Assembly (NCBI GenBank): GCA_037128705.1
Contig: JBAXVX010000004.1
Coordinates: forward strand, 62,001 to 126,000
Direction of reading: 5' to 3'
Length of the DNA stretch: 64,000 nt
Source: CAIVAT01 sp037128705
GTDB taxonomy: Bacteria > Bacteroidota > Bacteroidia > Bacteroidales > FEN-979
Part shown: one piece after another, positions 7,892 to 16,248 of the stretch
How the letters are laid out: the number at the start of each line of letters is the position of its first letter
Position numbering within the stretch: the stretch's first letter is position 1
The notes under the pieces: generated by a model
Seen by the model: the letters and a program-made list of their open reading frames with translations, nothing else
What the model was told of the DNA's origin: nothing
The model's database searches: none
Position numbers and translations under genes: made by a program

Positions 7892-9160
7892 CTAATTGAT
7901 CTTTATAACCTTCTCCGTCGTCATCAAATTACCAGACTTCAGCCGACAGAAATAGATGCCTGCCGGCAGATTGACCATGTTTTGCGTGATTTCATGTACG
8001 CCTTGTCGCTCAAATCGATTGGTAAGAACATCTATCTTGTTTCCTGTTATATTATACATTTCAAGGGTAACTAACCCATCCTCCACCGTTCTGTATTTTA
8101 TTTTTACCTGCTGGGTCACCGGGTTAGGAATGATGCTGAGTGAACAGTCATTGTTCCCGTTCAAAGTTTCAACACCCGTTGAGTTGACCTTGAATTTATA
8201 CAGGAATTTATAAATGGTGGCATCCGAATAGGTCATCATACATTTGTTTTCACCAGCCAATAAATAGACGGAATTATCTTCCCCTGCTGAAACTGCCGCC
8301 CATTGGGTAGGTATTGGAAGAATCTCTTCATTGGTCCAGGTATTGGTCCCGATATCATAGATCTGAACATTTGAAGTAGCCGTATTCACGGGAAAAACAG
8401 CACCCCCAAAAACATAGATTTTATTTCCGATGGCGGCAGCAGCGGCGCCAAACCTTGCATAAGGCATATGCTGTTTGGTTTCCCATGTATTTGTCGCAAT
8501 ATCGTATACCTGCAATAAATCAACACAGGTATAGGTATTATCAACTCCCCCGATCGCATATATTTTACCGTTCACTGCGGCACATGCGATCCCGGCTGCG
8601 GGATGAGTGATTGGGGCCAGGGTGTTCCATTGATCCGTGGCAGGATCATATACTTCTGTAGGAAAACTTGGACTTGCATGCATTCCGCCAACAATGTAAA
8701 TTTTATTATCTACTACGCTGATGCCAAAACAACTGCCCGTAGTCGGTTTGGGCGCTTTCACTGTCCAGGTATTAGTCGACGGGTCGTAGGCTTCATTCGC
8801 ATCAGATAAATAATCACCATAACCGCCTCCGATAGCATAAATAATTCCATTCACCTGGGCAACACCCAGCATCATCCTGGGAAATTGCATCGATTGACCC
8901 GGATTCCAAGCGCCTGATTCCGGATTATAAATCTGGACATAGGCTTCTCCATATTCATTCCCATGCATGGTTTTATCGGTCCCGCCAATAGCATAAACCT
9001 TGCCACTGCTGATACAGGATGCGTGAGCGGCACTTGGATAGATCATGTCATTCAATTTAGTCCAGGTATATTTCTGGGCCTCTCCCCGTGAAATAATGAA
9101 GAAGAATAACAACGTGAGAGCAAAAAAACCTGAAAGAAATTGTCTGTTGTGTGTTTTCAT
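7892..9160 (-). CDS. Kelch-repeat beta-propeller protein with T9SS C-terminal sorting domain
   Basis: The 422-residue protein has a signal peptide ending GEAQ, then about five to six Kelch repeats visible as recurring KIYAIGG or similar, followed by YDPxTxxW (for example at IYIVGG, IYAIGG, IYVFGG). This fits one beta-propeller of about 300 residues. The last 80 residues begin with SIIPNPV and contain YNITGNKID and LPAGIYFCRL, the pattern of a type A T9SS sorting domain. The protein is therefore expected to cross the outer membrane and be surface-bound or released. Ligand and role are unknown. It stands alone between the M14 operon and the hybrid sensor gene, with a TAACTTTG box 30 bases upstream. 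Confidence 0.9.
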   Translation of the reverse strand: MKTHNRQFLSGFFALTLLFFFIISRGEAQKYTWTKLNDMIYPSAAHASCISSGKVYAIGGTDKTMHGNEYGEAYVQIYNPESGAWNPGQSMQFPRMMLGVAQVNGIIYAIGGGYGDYLSDANEAYDPSTNTWTVKAPKPTTGSCFGISVVDNKIYIVGGMHASPSFPTEVYDPATDQWNTLAPITHPAAGIACAAVNGKIYAIGGVDNTYTCVDLLQVYDIATNTWETKQHMPYARFGAAAAAIGNKIYVFGGAVFPVNTATSNVQIYDIGTNTWTNEEILPIPTQWAAVSAGEDNSVYLLAGENKCMMTYSDATIYKFLYKFKVNSTGVETLNGNNDCSLSIIPNPVTQQVKIKYRTVEDGLVTLEMYNITGNKIDVLTNRFERQGVHEITQNMVNLPAGIYFCRLKSGNLMTTEKVIKIN

Positions 9161-9189
9161 AACCCGAAGTTTTAAGGTTGATCCAACTT

Positions 9190-9197
9190 CAAAGTTA
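9190..9197 (-). promoter_or_regulatory. Putative -7 box of the Kelch/T9SS gene
   Basis: The minus strand reads TAACTTTG, a full match to the Bacteroidota TAnnTTTG element, ending 29 bases before the ATG at 9160. I could not find a convincing -33 TTTG, so the call rests on one box. Confidence 0.4.
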
Positions 9198-9292
9198 TTA
9201 ACGGAACTTCCCAGTCGCCTTACCCACAGTTTCTTTTTCAGGATAAAAAATAAAAAATGCTGGACTATTGTTTCAACCCCTTCCCTTTTGTT

Positions 9293-11452
9293 TCAGGGAT
9301 TATTCCGGCTCCCTTTTCTTATTTCAGTGGGAGGATATCCAAACTCCAGGGCAAATACCCTACTGAAATAATTGGGATCGCTGAAACCTGTGTCATACGC
9401 AATTTCTGCGACCGTCTTTGATGTGCTTAAAAGCAGTTGTTTAGCTTTAGCAAGACGGAAATTCCGGATTACATGTGAAGCCGGTTGACCGGTCAAAGCA
9501 ATGAGTTTGCGGTGAAGCTGAACCCTGCTGATCTCCATGGCTGTATACAGATCTTTTATCCCGAACTGCTCACTGGCAAAGTTGGTTTCAAGGATTTTGT
9601 GGATCCGCTGCATGAACATTTCATCGGGACCGGATGCCGGATTGTTTTCCAAAGCAGGCTGGATGCTGTATTTGATGCGGAGTTTTTCCCGCTGAATGAA
9701 AAGATTCCGAAGGCATGCGAGCAGTTCGTTTTTATTGAAGGGTTTAGTCAAATAGGCATCAGCGCCATGTTCCAAACCTTCAATTCGTGATGCCTGGTCA
9801 GCACGGGCAGTCAACAGTACGATGGGAATATGGCTTGTCCGGAAATCCTGTTTCAGGTTGCTGCAAAGTTCAAAACCATCGATTCCGGGCATCATCACAT
9901 CGGAGAGAATGAGGTCGGGCACATTTTCCAATGCTTTCCGGATACCTTCTTTTCCATTTACGGCAACATTCACATCAAAGGTGTTGACCAATATCATACT
10001 TAAGTAACGAATCACATCCTGGTTGTCTTCGATGATAAGCAGGTGGGGGCGGTCGTTGGTTCCTTCTTCAGAAAAGGACCATCTGGCCATAGAAAAGCCT
10101 TCATCATCCATCCTCGCTTTTTCATGTGGGATAACCTCCTGCATCACGGCATTGTGTGTGACCGGTAAGGTGATGATGAATTCCGAACCTTCACCTGGTT
10201 GGCTTTTTGCGGTAATTTCACCGCCCATGAGTTTCACATATTCACGCACCAGGGTAAGACCGATCCCGCTCCCTTCTTCATGGTGAGAAGGGTCATTCCC
10301 CGCCCTGTAGAAGCGTTCAAAGATGCTTGATAGATGCTCCTCCGGAATCCCAACGCCGGTATCTCTGACCCGGATTACAGCTCCTTCACCCGGCAGGAAA
10401 TTTACTTTAAGATAAACATCTCCGTTTGCAGGAGTATATTTTAAGGCATTGGACAAAAGGTTACCTATGATCTCCTCCATTTTATCCGGGTCAAAATCCA
10501 TGGTCAGTTCATTGCAATCCGGGAGAAAATGCAGCCGGATCTGCCGGTGGAGGAAAAGTCCGGAAAAGGAACCTGTCTGGAAACGAAGAAATGCTACCAT
10601 GTCGCTTTGAACAAAATGCAGGGGCATGGAACCGGCATCCATTCGGGAGAGGTTGAGCATCTGGTCAACAAGCTTAAGTATGCTTGTGGTATTGCGAAGG
10701 ATCAAATCGGTACGTTCCCTGCAAAGTTCCTCCGGATTATCCCTGATCATTTCCGTCATACCCGATATTACAGTGAGGGGTGTACGGAATTCATGGGCAA
10801 TATTGGTAAACAACCGGGTCTTTAATGCATCCAGTTCCTGGAGTCGTTCTGATTTTGCCTTTGCTATTTCAGCACGTTGTGCAAAGATGTAAAACACGCT
10901 GAAGAGCATGAAAACGGAGATCCAAACGGCGTTGATCACGAAAAATGTAACATTGACCGCAGGTGATAATTCCGGCGTGGTGGTCAGCCAGGGGTGAAGA
11001 ATCCCTTCCAGTAACAGGGTTACCAGATACACACAAAACAGCCCAAGTGCCATTTTTTTGGTTGGAAATGCCATGGAATACACCACTGTTGCCATGCCCA
11101 CAAAAATAAGTCCGCCGGAATGGGGAATCCCGCCTAAACTCAAAATTGTAATAAAGGTAATGAGAAGCACAAAAAGCTGTCCGACAAACAGAAACCAGTG
11201 AACCACACGCCGGACAATTAAAAAAACCGAAAAGGTCAGTGAATAGTTGATGATCAGGCAGATGCCTGATATAGTCATGATTTTCAGGTGCATCCATCCG
11301 GTGATTACCGTCAGTACAGCCACCATAAGCAGTGTGACGGTAAGAGAAAAAAGGAAGTTTTTTTTACCCTTTAATTCCTCTTCTGCATCACCAGGGAGAA
11401 AGACCAGTTTTGTTCCCAGCCGGTCCAGAAACAGGATACTTTTCTTGATCAT
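9293..11452 (-). CDS. Hybrid two-component protein: membrane sensor kinase + receiver + AraC-type DNA-binding domain
   Basis: The 719-residue protein starts at ATG 11452. Residues 33-190 hold about six hydrophobic helices and no large periplasmic domain. Then come a HisKA domain (NIAHEFRTPL, His220), a HATPase with the N box (GNLLSNALKYTP) and G boxes (DTGVGIP, GSGIGLTLV), a receiver domain (IIEDNQD and LSDVMMPGIDG with the phospho-acceptor Asp), and a C-terminal AraC/HTH region (SRVQLHRKLIALTG, FSDPNYFSRVF). It differs from classical polysaccharide HTCS proteins, which carry a periplasmic two-propeller sensor; here the signal is probably sensed in or at the membrane. No adjacent SusCD operon marks its target; the Kelch/T9SS gene directly downstream is a candidate (inference). 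Confidence 0.93.
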   Translation of the reverse strand: MIKKSILFLDRLGTKLVFLPGDAEEELKGKKNFLFSLTVTLLMVAVLTVITGWMHLKIMTISGICLIINYSLTFSVFLIVRRVVHWFLFVGQLFVLLITFITILSLGGIPHSGGLIFVGMATVVYSMAFPTKKMALGLFCVYLVTLLLEGILHPWLTTTPELSPAVNVTFFVINAVWISVFMLFSVFYIFAQRAEIAKAKSERLQELDALKTRLFTNIAHEFRTPLTVISGMTEMIRDNPEELCRERTDLILRNTTSILKLVDQMLNLSRMDAGSMPLHFVQSDMVAFLRFQTGSFSGLFLHRQIRLHFLPDCNELTMDFDPDKMEEIIGNLLSNALKYTPANGDVYLKVNFLPGEGAVIRVRDTGVGIPEEHLSSIFERFYRAGNDPSHHEEGSGIGLTLVREYVKLMGGEITAKSQPGEGSEFIITLPVTHNAVMQEVIPHEKARMDDEGFSMARWSFSEEGTNDRPHLLIIEDNQDVIRYLSMILVNTFDVNVAVNGKEGIRKALENVPDLILSDVMMPGIDGFELCSNLKQDFRTSHIPIVLLTARADQASRIEGLEHGADAYLTKPFNKNELLACLRNLFIQREKLRIKYSIQPALENNPASGPDEMFMQRIHKILETNFASEQFGIKDLYTAMEISRVQLHRKLIALTGQPASHVIRNFRLAKAKQLLLSTSKTVAEIAYDTGFSDPNYFSRVFALEFGYPPTEIRKGSRNNP

Positions 11453-11516
11453 TTCCGTTCGTTATCCTCTCAAAATTACAAAATAAATAATATCCAATAT
11501 CCTCTTCCCCGTCATC

Positions 11517-11549
11517 TTGTTTCTCAAACAGAAATTCTTTCTACTTTTG
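11517..11549 (+). promoter_or_regulatory. Putative promoter of threonine dehydrogenase
   Basis: TTG at 11517-11519 and TACTTTTG at 11542-11549 are separated by 22 bases, a good fit to the Bacteroidota sigma-factor consensus. The ATG of the dehydrogenase follows 24 bases later. This also argues for the start at 11574, since an upstream in-frame codon at 11517 lies inside the promoter. Confidence 0.5.
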
Positions 11550-11573
11550 CGTGAATCTTTTAACAATCAGCTA

Positions 11574-12521
11574 ATGGAAAAAATTCTTGTCATTGGATGC
11601 TCCGGACAGATCGGATCGGAGCTCACACTCGCACTACGAAAAATTTATGGGGAATCAAGGGTCATCGCAACCGATATCCGCCCTGCCCCGCCTGAAGTGA
11701 GAGGTTCCGGCCCGTTTGAAATCCTGGATGTGCTTGATGCTTCAAAGCTTCAGCTGATCCTTGAACATGAAAAAATTACCCAGATATACCACCTGGCTGC
11801 CATCCTTTCGGGCAATGCAGAAAAACGCCCGCTGGCCTCCTGGGACATCAATATGCGCAGCCTGATGAATGTACTGGAGCTGGCACGTGAACTGAAAATT
11901 CCTAAAATATTCTGGCCCTCTTCCATTGCCGTTTTTGGCCCATCCACTCCCCGTTATGACACGCCGCAATATACCATCATGGAACCAAATACGGTTTACG
12001 GTATCAGTAAACTGGCCGGTGAACGGTGGATTGAATATTATTTCAACAAATATGGGGTAGATACACGCAGTTTACGTTATCCCGGACTGATAAGCTACAA
12101 GACAGAGGCCGGCGGTGGAACTACGGATTATGCTGTTGAAATTTTCTATGAGGCCATCAAAAACAAAAAATACGAATGTTTCCTTGGCCCGGATTCAGCT
12201 CTTCCGATGATGTTCATGCCCGATGCCATTCATGCCACCATCGACCTGATGGAGGCTGATGCATCCAAACTGTCGTTGCGTTCAAGCTACAATGTGGCCG
12301 GTATTTGTTTTACCCCGCAGGTCCTTGCCGACGAGATCAGAAAACACATTCCGGATTTTGAGATCACATACAAGCCCGACTTCCGCCAGGCTATTGCCGA
12401 TTCATGGCCGGCCTGCATCAACGATGATGTCGCCAAGAAGGATTGGGGGCTGCATTATGAGTACGATCTGACCAAAATGACGGAAGTCATGCTGACCGAG
12501 ATCAGGAGAAAACTTTCGTAA
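11574..12521 (+). CDS. tdh: L-threonine 3-dehydrogenase, short-chain (GalE-like) type
   Basis: The 315-residue protein is an extended SDR: Rossmann motif IGCSGQIGSEL near the N-terminus, DIRPAP at the end of beta-2, YHLAAILSG, catalytic YGISK with Tyr and Lys, and RYPGLIS. The TDYAVEIFYEA and FLGPDSALPMMFMPDAI blocks are typical of the SDR-type threonine dehydrogenases found in Bacteroidota, trypanosomes and mammals, rather than the zinc MDR type of E. coli. It oxidises threonine to 2-amino-3-oxobutyrate with NAD. The partner enzyme Kbl is encoded at 35455-36651 in this window, not next to it. The start at ATG 11574 is preferred because a promoter overlaps the longer frame. Confidence 0.88.
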   Translation: MEKILVIGCSGQIGSELTLALRKIYGESRVIATDIRPAPPEVRGSGPFEILDVLDASKLQLILEHEKITQIYHLAAILSGNAEKRPLASWDINMRSLMNVLELARELKIPKIFWPSSIAVFGPSTPRYDTPQYTIMEPNTVYGISKLAGERWIEYYFNKYGVDTRSLRYPGLISYKTEAGGGTTDYAVEIFYEAIKNKKYECFLGPDSALPMMFMPDAIHATIDLMEADASKLSLRSSYNVAGICFTPQVLADEIRKHIPDFEITYKPDFRQAIADSWPACINDDVAKKDWGLHYEYDLTKMTEVMLTEIRRKLS

Positions 12522-12540
12522 GGCACGGGTCAGTTACAAA

Positions 12541-13227
12541 CTAAACGATGCTGTTAACCAGGTCAAGATAACCCGGGTCCAAATCCCTGAAAATATCCTT
12601 TTCAAGATCAGTAAATTGCTCTTTGTCTTTTGCAAACTGTATTTTTCCGTCGCGTAAAAGATGGATAAAATCGCAGATGCCTGTGAGCGAACCCAGGATG
12701 TGTGAAGTGATGATCACCGTATTTCCACGTTCTTTTAACCGGCCGATGATCATGGTGAGTAACCGGGATGATTCCAGGTCGAGCCCGTTGAAAGGTTCAT
12801 CAAGGATTACAAGGCTTTTACCTTGTCTTAATACGCCTAAAAGAGCAAGTTTACGCTTCATCCCGCTTGAATATCCCTCTATCAGGTGATCAAGCGGAAG
12901 CCTGAACATCCGATTCCACTCATCGATACCCGGTACATTCTCAGGAGACCTGAACAAACCAAGGTATTCCCGTCCGGTAATAAAACTGTAAAAGAAATTT
13001 TCTGTTTCAAGGTAGGCAAGATCGGTTCTTTTAAGCGGATTCCCTGCAAGTTTCATGGTACCGGCCTGGGGCTTTACAAATCCCGACAAGGCATTCAGCA
13101 GGGTCGTCTTTCCGGCACCATTCATTCCTACAAGCCCGTGAATGCAATGTTCTGGCAGAGATAATGACAGCCCGTCAAGTACCAGGTGTTTGCCATACGA
13201 AATGCTGAGATTTTCAATTGTGAGCAT
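12541..13227 (-). CDS. ABC transporter ATP-binding protein
   Basis: The 228-residue protein is a complete ABC ATPase: Walker A GMNGAGKTT, Q-loop region around AYLETENFF, signature YSSGMKRKLAL (variant of LSGGQ), Walker B LVILDEPFNGLD and H-loop ITSHI. The short length and the divergent signature are like CcmA-type ATPases of ABC-2 exporters. The ATG at 13227 lies 14 bases inside the permease gene, so the two are translationally coupled. Substrate unknown. Confidence 0.92.
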   Translation of the reverse strand: MLTIENLSISYGKHLVLDGLSLSLPEHCIHGLVGMNGAGKTTLLNALSGFVKPQAGTMKLAGNPLKRTDLAYLETENFFYSFITGREYLGLFRSPENVPGIDEWNRMFRLPLDHLIEGYSSGMKRKLALLGVLRQGKSLVILDEPFNGLDLESSRLLTMIIGRLKERGNTVIITSHILGSLTGICDFIHLLRDGKIQFAKDKEQFTDLEKDIFRDLDPGYLDLVNSIV

Positions 13228-14206
13228 CCAGGTATATTTTAAGGTTTTTACTTGCTCCCGCTGCCAGGAAGAGATTGAACAACAATATAACCAGTGCCAC
13301 CGGAAGGATCACTGAGACGATGACGGCCAGGGTGGTCAGCATCTGGTGGGCCCCTGAAAATGCCCCGGGCCGGTATTGATAATATTTCAGCAGGATCGTG
13401 AAAGTTAACAGGTTCAGCGTCGCCAAGAAATATCCCAGGATCAGCCACCGGTAATCCTCATGAATTAGTGCAATGCATATCAGCGGAAAAAGGAAAACTG
13501 CAAAACATCCCGCATGTTTAGCTGTTTTTTGCAGGAGGTATTTCCATGAGCCGGTGTTTCCTGAAGCAATCATATGCCAGGGTTCATATTCGGAATAGAA
13601 AGAGACGAAAATCAAAGTCAGAAAAAGGAGGGAGATCGCCGAAAGCAAGATCTGGTAATACCCGAACAGTCCGGCAATATAGAAAAGAATCACAGCGATC
13701 AGGTTTTTCCGGATTCCGCTTTGCCATTCGAACATGCCTGCAGGAACCATCGGGAGCTTTACTGTTCGTGAAACACGCGCCTTCAGGGTCGGAACGAAAA
13801 AAGTTATCATCAAAATGCCAAGAGAGAAAACAAGGGCATGTGCCAACAGCGCTTTATACAGCAACAACCCTGTGATGGGAAGGGTGAATAGAAAATACTC
13901 TGCAAGGTAAATGGCCTGCGGTTTCGGAAGGATGGCTGTAAGGAAATAATAATCCCGGCGCCTTCGGTGGAGCAGCCATAGGATATAAAGTGCAGCAGCT
14001 GGTATTGCTAGCGACCAGGGATGAATGGCAATACGCTGAACCAGCATAAGGATGATCAGGGGCAGCAGGACAACAACAAGAAGGAGAACCCTGAAAATCC
14101 CTAAATCTCCGGATCCCCGGTAAAATTGAATAAACCTCAGCCGGATCAGTTGAACCACCATGAAAAAATCAGTTTTTAACCTCCGCTCAAATTCAACTTG
14201 ACTCAT
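13214..14206 (-). CDS. ABC-2-like transporter membrane protein
   Basis: From ATG 14206 the product has 330 residues with about eight to nine hydrophobic segments and a positively charged loop (LLHRRRRDYYF). A GTG at 14221 would add five residues; I prefer ATG because the extra bases belong to a local duplication. It resembles the membrane subunits of small Bacteroidota exporters but has no diagnostic motif I can name. It overlaps the downstream ATPase gene by 14 bases and starts 25 bases after the MBL hydrolase gene ends, so MBL, permease and ATPase probably form one operon. Confidence 0.75.
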   Translation of the reverse strand: MSQVEFERRLKTDFFMVVQLIRLRFIQFYRGSGDLGIFRVLLLVVVLLPLIILMLVQRIAIHPWSLAIPAAALYILWLLHRRRRDYYFLTAILPKPQAIYLAEYFLFTLPITGLLLYKALLAHALVFSLGILMITFFVPTLKARVSRTVKLPMVPAGMFEWQSGIRKNLIAVILFYIAGLFGYYQILLSAISLLFLTLIFVSFYSEYEPWHMIASGNTGSWKYLLQKTAKHAGCFAVFLFPLICIALIHEDYRWLILGYFLATLNLLTFTILLKYYQYRPGAFSGAHQMLTTLAVIVSVILPVALVILLFNLFLAAGASKNLKIYLDAHN

Positions 14207-14245
14207 TCCGTCACGTGCCACGTGCCATGGCTTATTCCGTCACGT
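14205..14245. repeat. Short direct repeat around the permease start
   Basis: The 12-base word attccgtcacgt occurs at 14205-14216 and 14234-14245. Between them gtgcca is itself repeated (gtgccacgtgcca). The first copy covers the permease start and the second covers the last codons of the MBL hydrolase gene. It looks like a small local duplication. Confidence 0.6.
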
Positions 14246-15077
14246 TTAGCAGCGGAAAGCACTCCTTCAGCCTGACTCCCTTTTCAGTATTCTCCACGGT
14301 ACAGCATTCATGATACAGGTCGTGTTCAAGGAATAGCACATATCCGTTTTGTGCCGCTTCGGCCATAAAGGCCTCCTTTTCCTTCAGGGTGATCAGCGGG
14401 CGGGTATCGTAACTCATGACCCATGGCAGGGGAATGTGTGCGGCAGAGGGCAGCAAATCGGCCATGTAGACCACTGTTTTATCCTTGTATCTGATAAAGG
14501 GGATCACCTGTCCGTCGGTATGGCCGTTGAAAAGTCGAACCGAAACATTTGGGAAGAGCTCGGTTTCCCCATCGAAAAGTTTAAGTTTGCCCTTTTCTTT
14601 GATAGGTAAAATATTTTCCTTGAGAAAGGAGGCTTTTTCACGATTGTTCGGACTGGTGGCCCATTCCCATTGCTGACGACTCGTGTGGTATGTGGCATTT
14701 TTAAAAGTAACCTCGTGGTCAGTTTTATCTGAATTCCAGCGGACAGCGCCACCTGCATGATCAAAATGCAGATGGGTCAGAATCACATCGGTGATATCCT
14801 CTGTTGTAAACCCGAAAGAGGCAAGTGATTTTTCAAGCGTATCGTCTCCGTTGAGGTAATAATTTGAAAAGAACTTTTCAGTTTGCTTCCCGCCGATGCC
14901 GCAGTCGATCAGTATTTTACGGGATCCATCCACAACCAGCAAACAGCGCATCGACCAGTTGCACAGGTTGTTTTCATCACAGGGGTATGATTTTCCCCAA
15001 ATAACCTTAGGCACCACGCCAAACATAGCCCCGCCGTCGAGTTTCAGATTCCCGGTGTTTATGGAAAACAATTTCAT
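14232..15077 (-). CDS. MBL-fold metallo-hydrolase
   Basis: The 281-residue protein has the metallo-beta-lactamase metal motif THLHFDHAGG (HxHxDH), a later NGHTDGQ histidine, MADLLPSAAH with the bridging Asp, and a final LEHDLYHE histidine. The overall pattern resembles the AHL-lactonase/AttM-like subgroup, but many hydrolases share it, so lactonase activity is only one option. It has no signal peptide. It is the first gene of a likely operon with an ABC exporter, and lies downstream of butyrate kinase on the same strand with a 76-base gap. Confidence 0.85.
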   Translation of the reverse strand: MKLFSINTGNLKLDGGAMFGVVPKVIWGKSYPCDENNLCNWSMRCLLVVDGSRKILIDCGIGGKQTEKFFSNYYLNGDDTLEKSLASFGFTTEDITDVILTHLHFDHAGGAVRWNSDKTDHEVTFKNATYHTSRQQWEWATSPNNREKASFLKENILPIKEKGKLKLFDGETELFPNVSVRLFNGHTDGQVIPFIRYKDKTVVYMADLLPSAAHIPLPWVMSYDTRPLITLKEKEAFMAEAAQNGYVLFLEHDLYHECCTVENTEKGVRLKECFPLLNVTE

Positions 15078-15124
15078 GTGAAGATCAATTTAATTCAACG
15101 CCTTTTCCTGACCATCCCGAAATG

Positions 15125-15141
15125 GTAAATCAAAAATCGTA
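15125..15141. repeat. 17-base word shared with a second intergenic site
   Basis: gtaaatcaaaaatcgta occurs here, between butyrate kinase and the MBL gene, and again at 35436-35452 beside the 3' end of kbl. At the second site atcgtaaat is itself repeated in tandem. Both are intergenic. Such words look like scraps of a dispersed short repeat. Confidence 0.55.
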
Positions 15142-15153
15142 CGACGTAACTCG

Positions 15154-16230
15154 CTAAACGTATTCCTGCACCTCCATCTCGCCTTTCAGAACGCGAAGGG
15201 CATTGCCTGCCATGGCCTGGAGTTCGTTGTCGCCGGGATAGAGGAATATCGGGGCAAATTTTTCCACATGGTCAATAATATGGTGTACAACAAACTGGCT
15301 GTGGGCAATGTCACCTGTGATGAGGATGGCATCCACATCACCCTTTAATACGGCAAACATTTCACCGATGCATTTTGACACCTGGTAAGCCATCGCCTCC
15401 ATGATCAGCCTGGCATGTTCGTCGCCATGATTGATGCGACTCTCTATTTCATTGATGTCCCTTGTTCCCAGGTAGGCATTTACCCCGGCACAGTGTGTAA
15501 GCAAACATAACATTTCATCAAGGGTCTTGGTCCCGCTGTAGCACATCTTTACCACGTCGCCCATGGGCAATGACCCGCTTCGAACCATTGAAAATGGCCC
15601 GTCGCCTTCAAATCCCTGGTTCACATCGATCACCCGGCCGCGATAATGCGCCCCGACGGTGGTCCCGTTTCCGATATGTGCCACGATGAGATTCAGCTCC
15701 TCATACTTCTTCTTATGGGTTTCAGCATGCAGTTTGGCAACCGCCTTTTGGTTGAGGGCATGGAAAATTGATTTCCGTTTGATCTCCGGTGCACCCGTGA
15801 TCCTTGCCAGCTCATGAAACTCATCCACCACGGTTGGGTCGGCGATCATGGCCCGTGCACCCGGAATCTCTGCCGCAATGGCATCGGCCAGTAAGCCGCC
15901 GATGTTGATGATATCCTGTCCGACGGGACTGTGCGACAGATCCTTTTTCAAAAGATCGTTTACCGCAAAAACCCCTGACCGTACCGGCTTGATCAACCCA
16001 CCGCGGGAAATCACGATCTTCAGTTCATCCATGCAGAAATCGTTTTTCTTGATCTCCCTGATAACACTCTCCTTACGGAACTGAACCTGGTCATAGATCG
16101 TTTTGAAAGGTGAAAGTTCTTCGGCCGAATGTTTCCGGCTGATCATATACAATAGTTTGTGATTCTGGTAGGCAGATATTTGCGTGAGCCAATCCTTGGG
16201 ATTGACAACCAAAATATTAAACTCGGTCAT
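15154..16230 (-). CDS. buk: Butyrate (branched-chain fatty acid) kinase
   Basis: The 358-residue protein is a full-length ASKHA acyl kinase of the butyrate kinase group: SRGGLIKPV near 85, DPTVVDE and ARITGAPEI with KSIFHALNQKAVA in the middle, IVAHIGNGTTVGAH phosphate loop, GDGPFSMVRSGSLP, and ITGDIAHS with FLYPGDNELQAMA near the end. It makes ATP from butyryl or isobutyryl phosphate. It starts 18 bases after icmF ends, so the two are one transcript. The phosphate donor enzyme Ptb, which normally sits next to buk, is absent from this window. The IcmF link suggests isobutyrate as well as butyrate handling (inference). Confidence 0.92.
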   Translation of the reverse strand: MTEFNILVVNPKDWLTQISAYQNHKLLYMISRKHSAEELSPFKTIYDQVQFRKESVIREIKKNDFCMDELKIVISRGGLIKPVRSGVFAVNDLLKKDLSHSPVGQDIINIGGLLADAIAAEIPGARAMIADPTVVDEFHELARITGAPEIKRKSIFHALNQKAVAKLHAETHKKKYEELNLIVAHIGNGTTVGAHYRGRVIDVNQGFEGDGPFSMVRSGSLPMGDVVKMCYSGTKTLDEMLCLLTHCAGVNAYLGTRDINEIESRINHGDEHARLIMEAMAYQVSKCIGEMFAVLKGDVDAILITGDIAHSQFVVHHIIDHVEKFAPIFLYPGDNELQAMAGNALRVLKGEMEVQEYV

Positions 16231-16248
16231 ATATCGGATTTTTACGTT

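Noticed and set aside
14232..15077. Quorum-quenching lactonase
   Set aside because: The MBL motif is shared by many hydrolases and no quorum-sensing genes are nearby, so only the fold is called.
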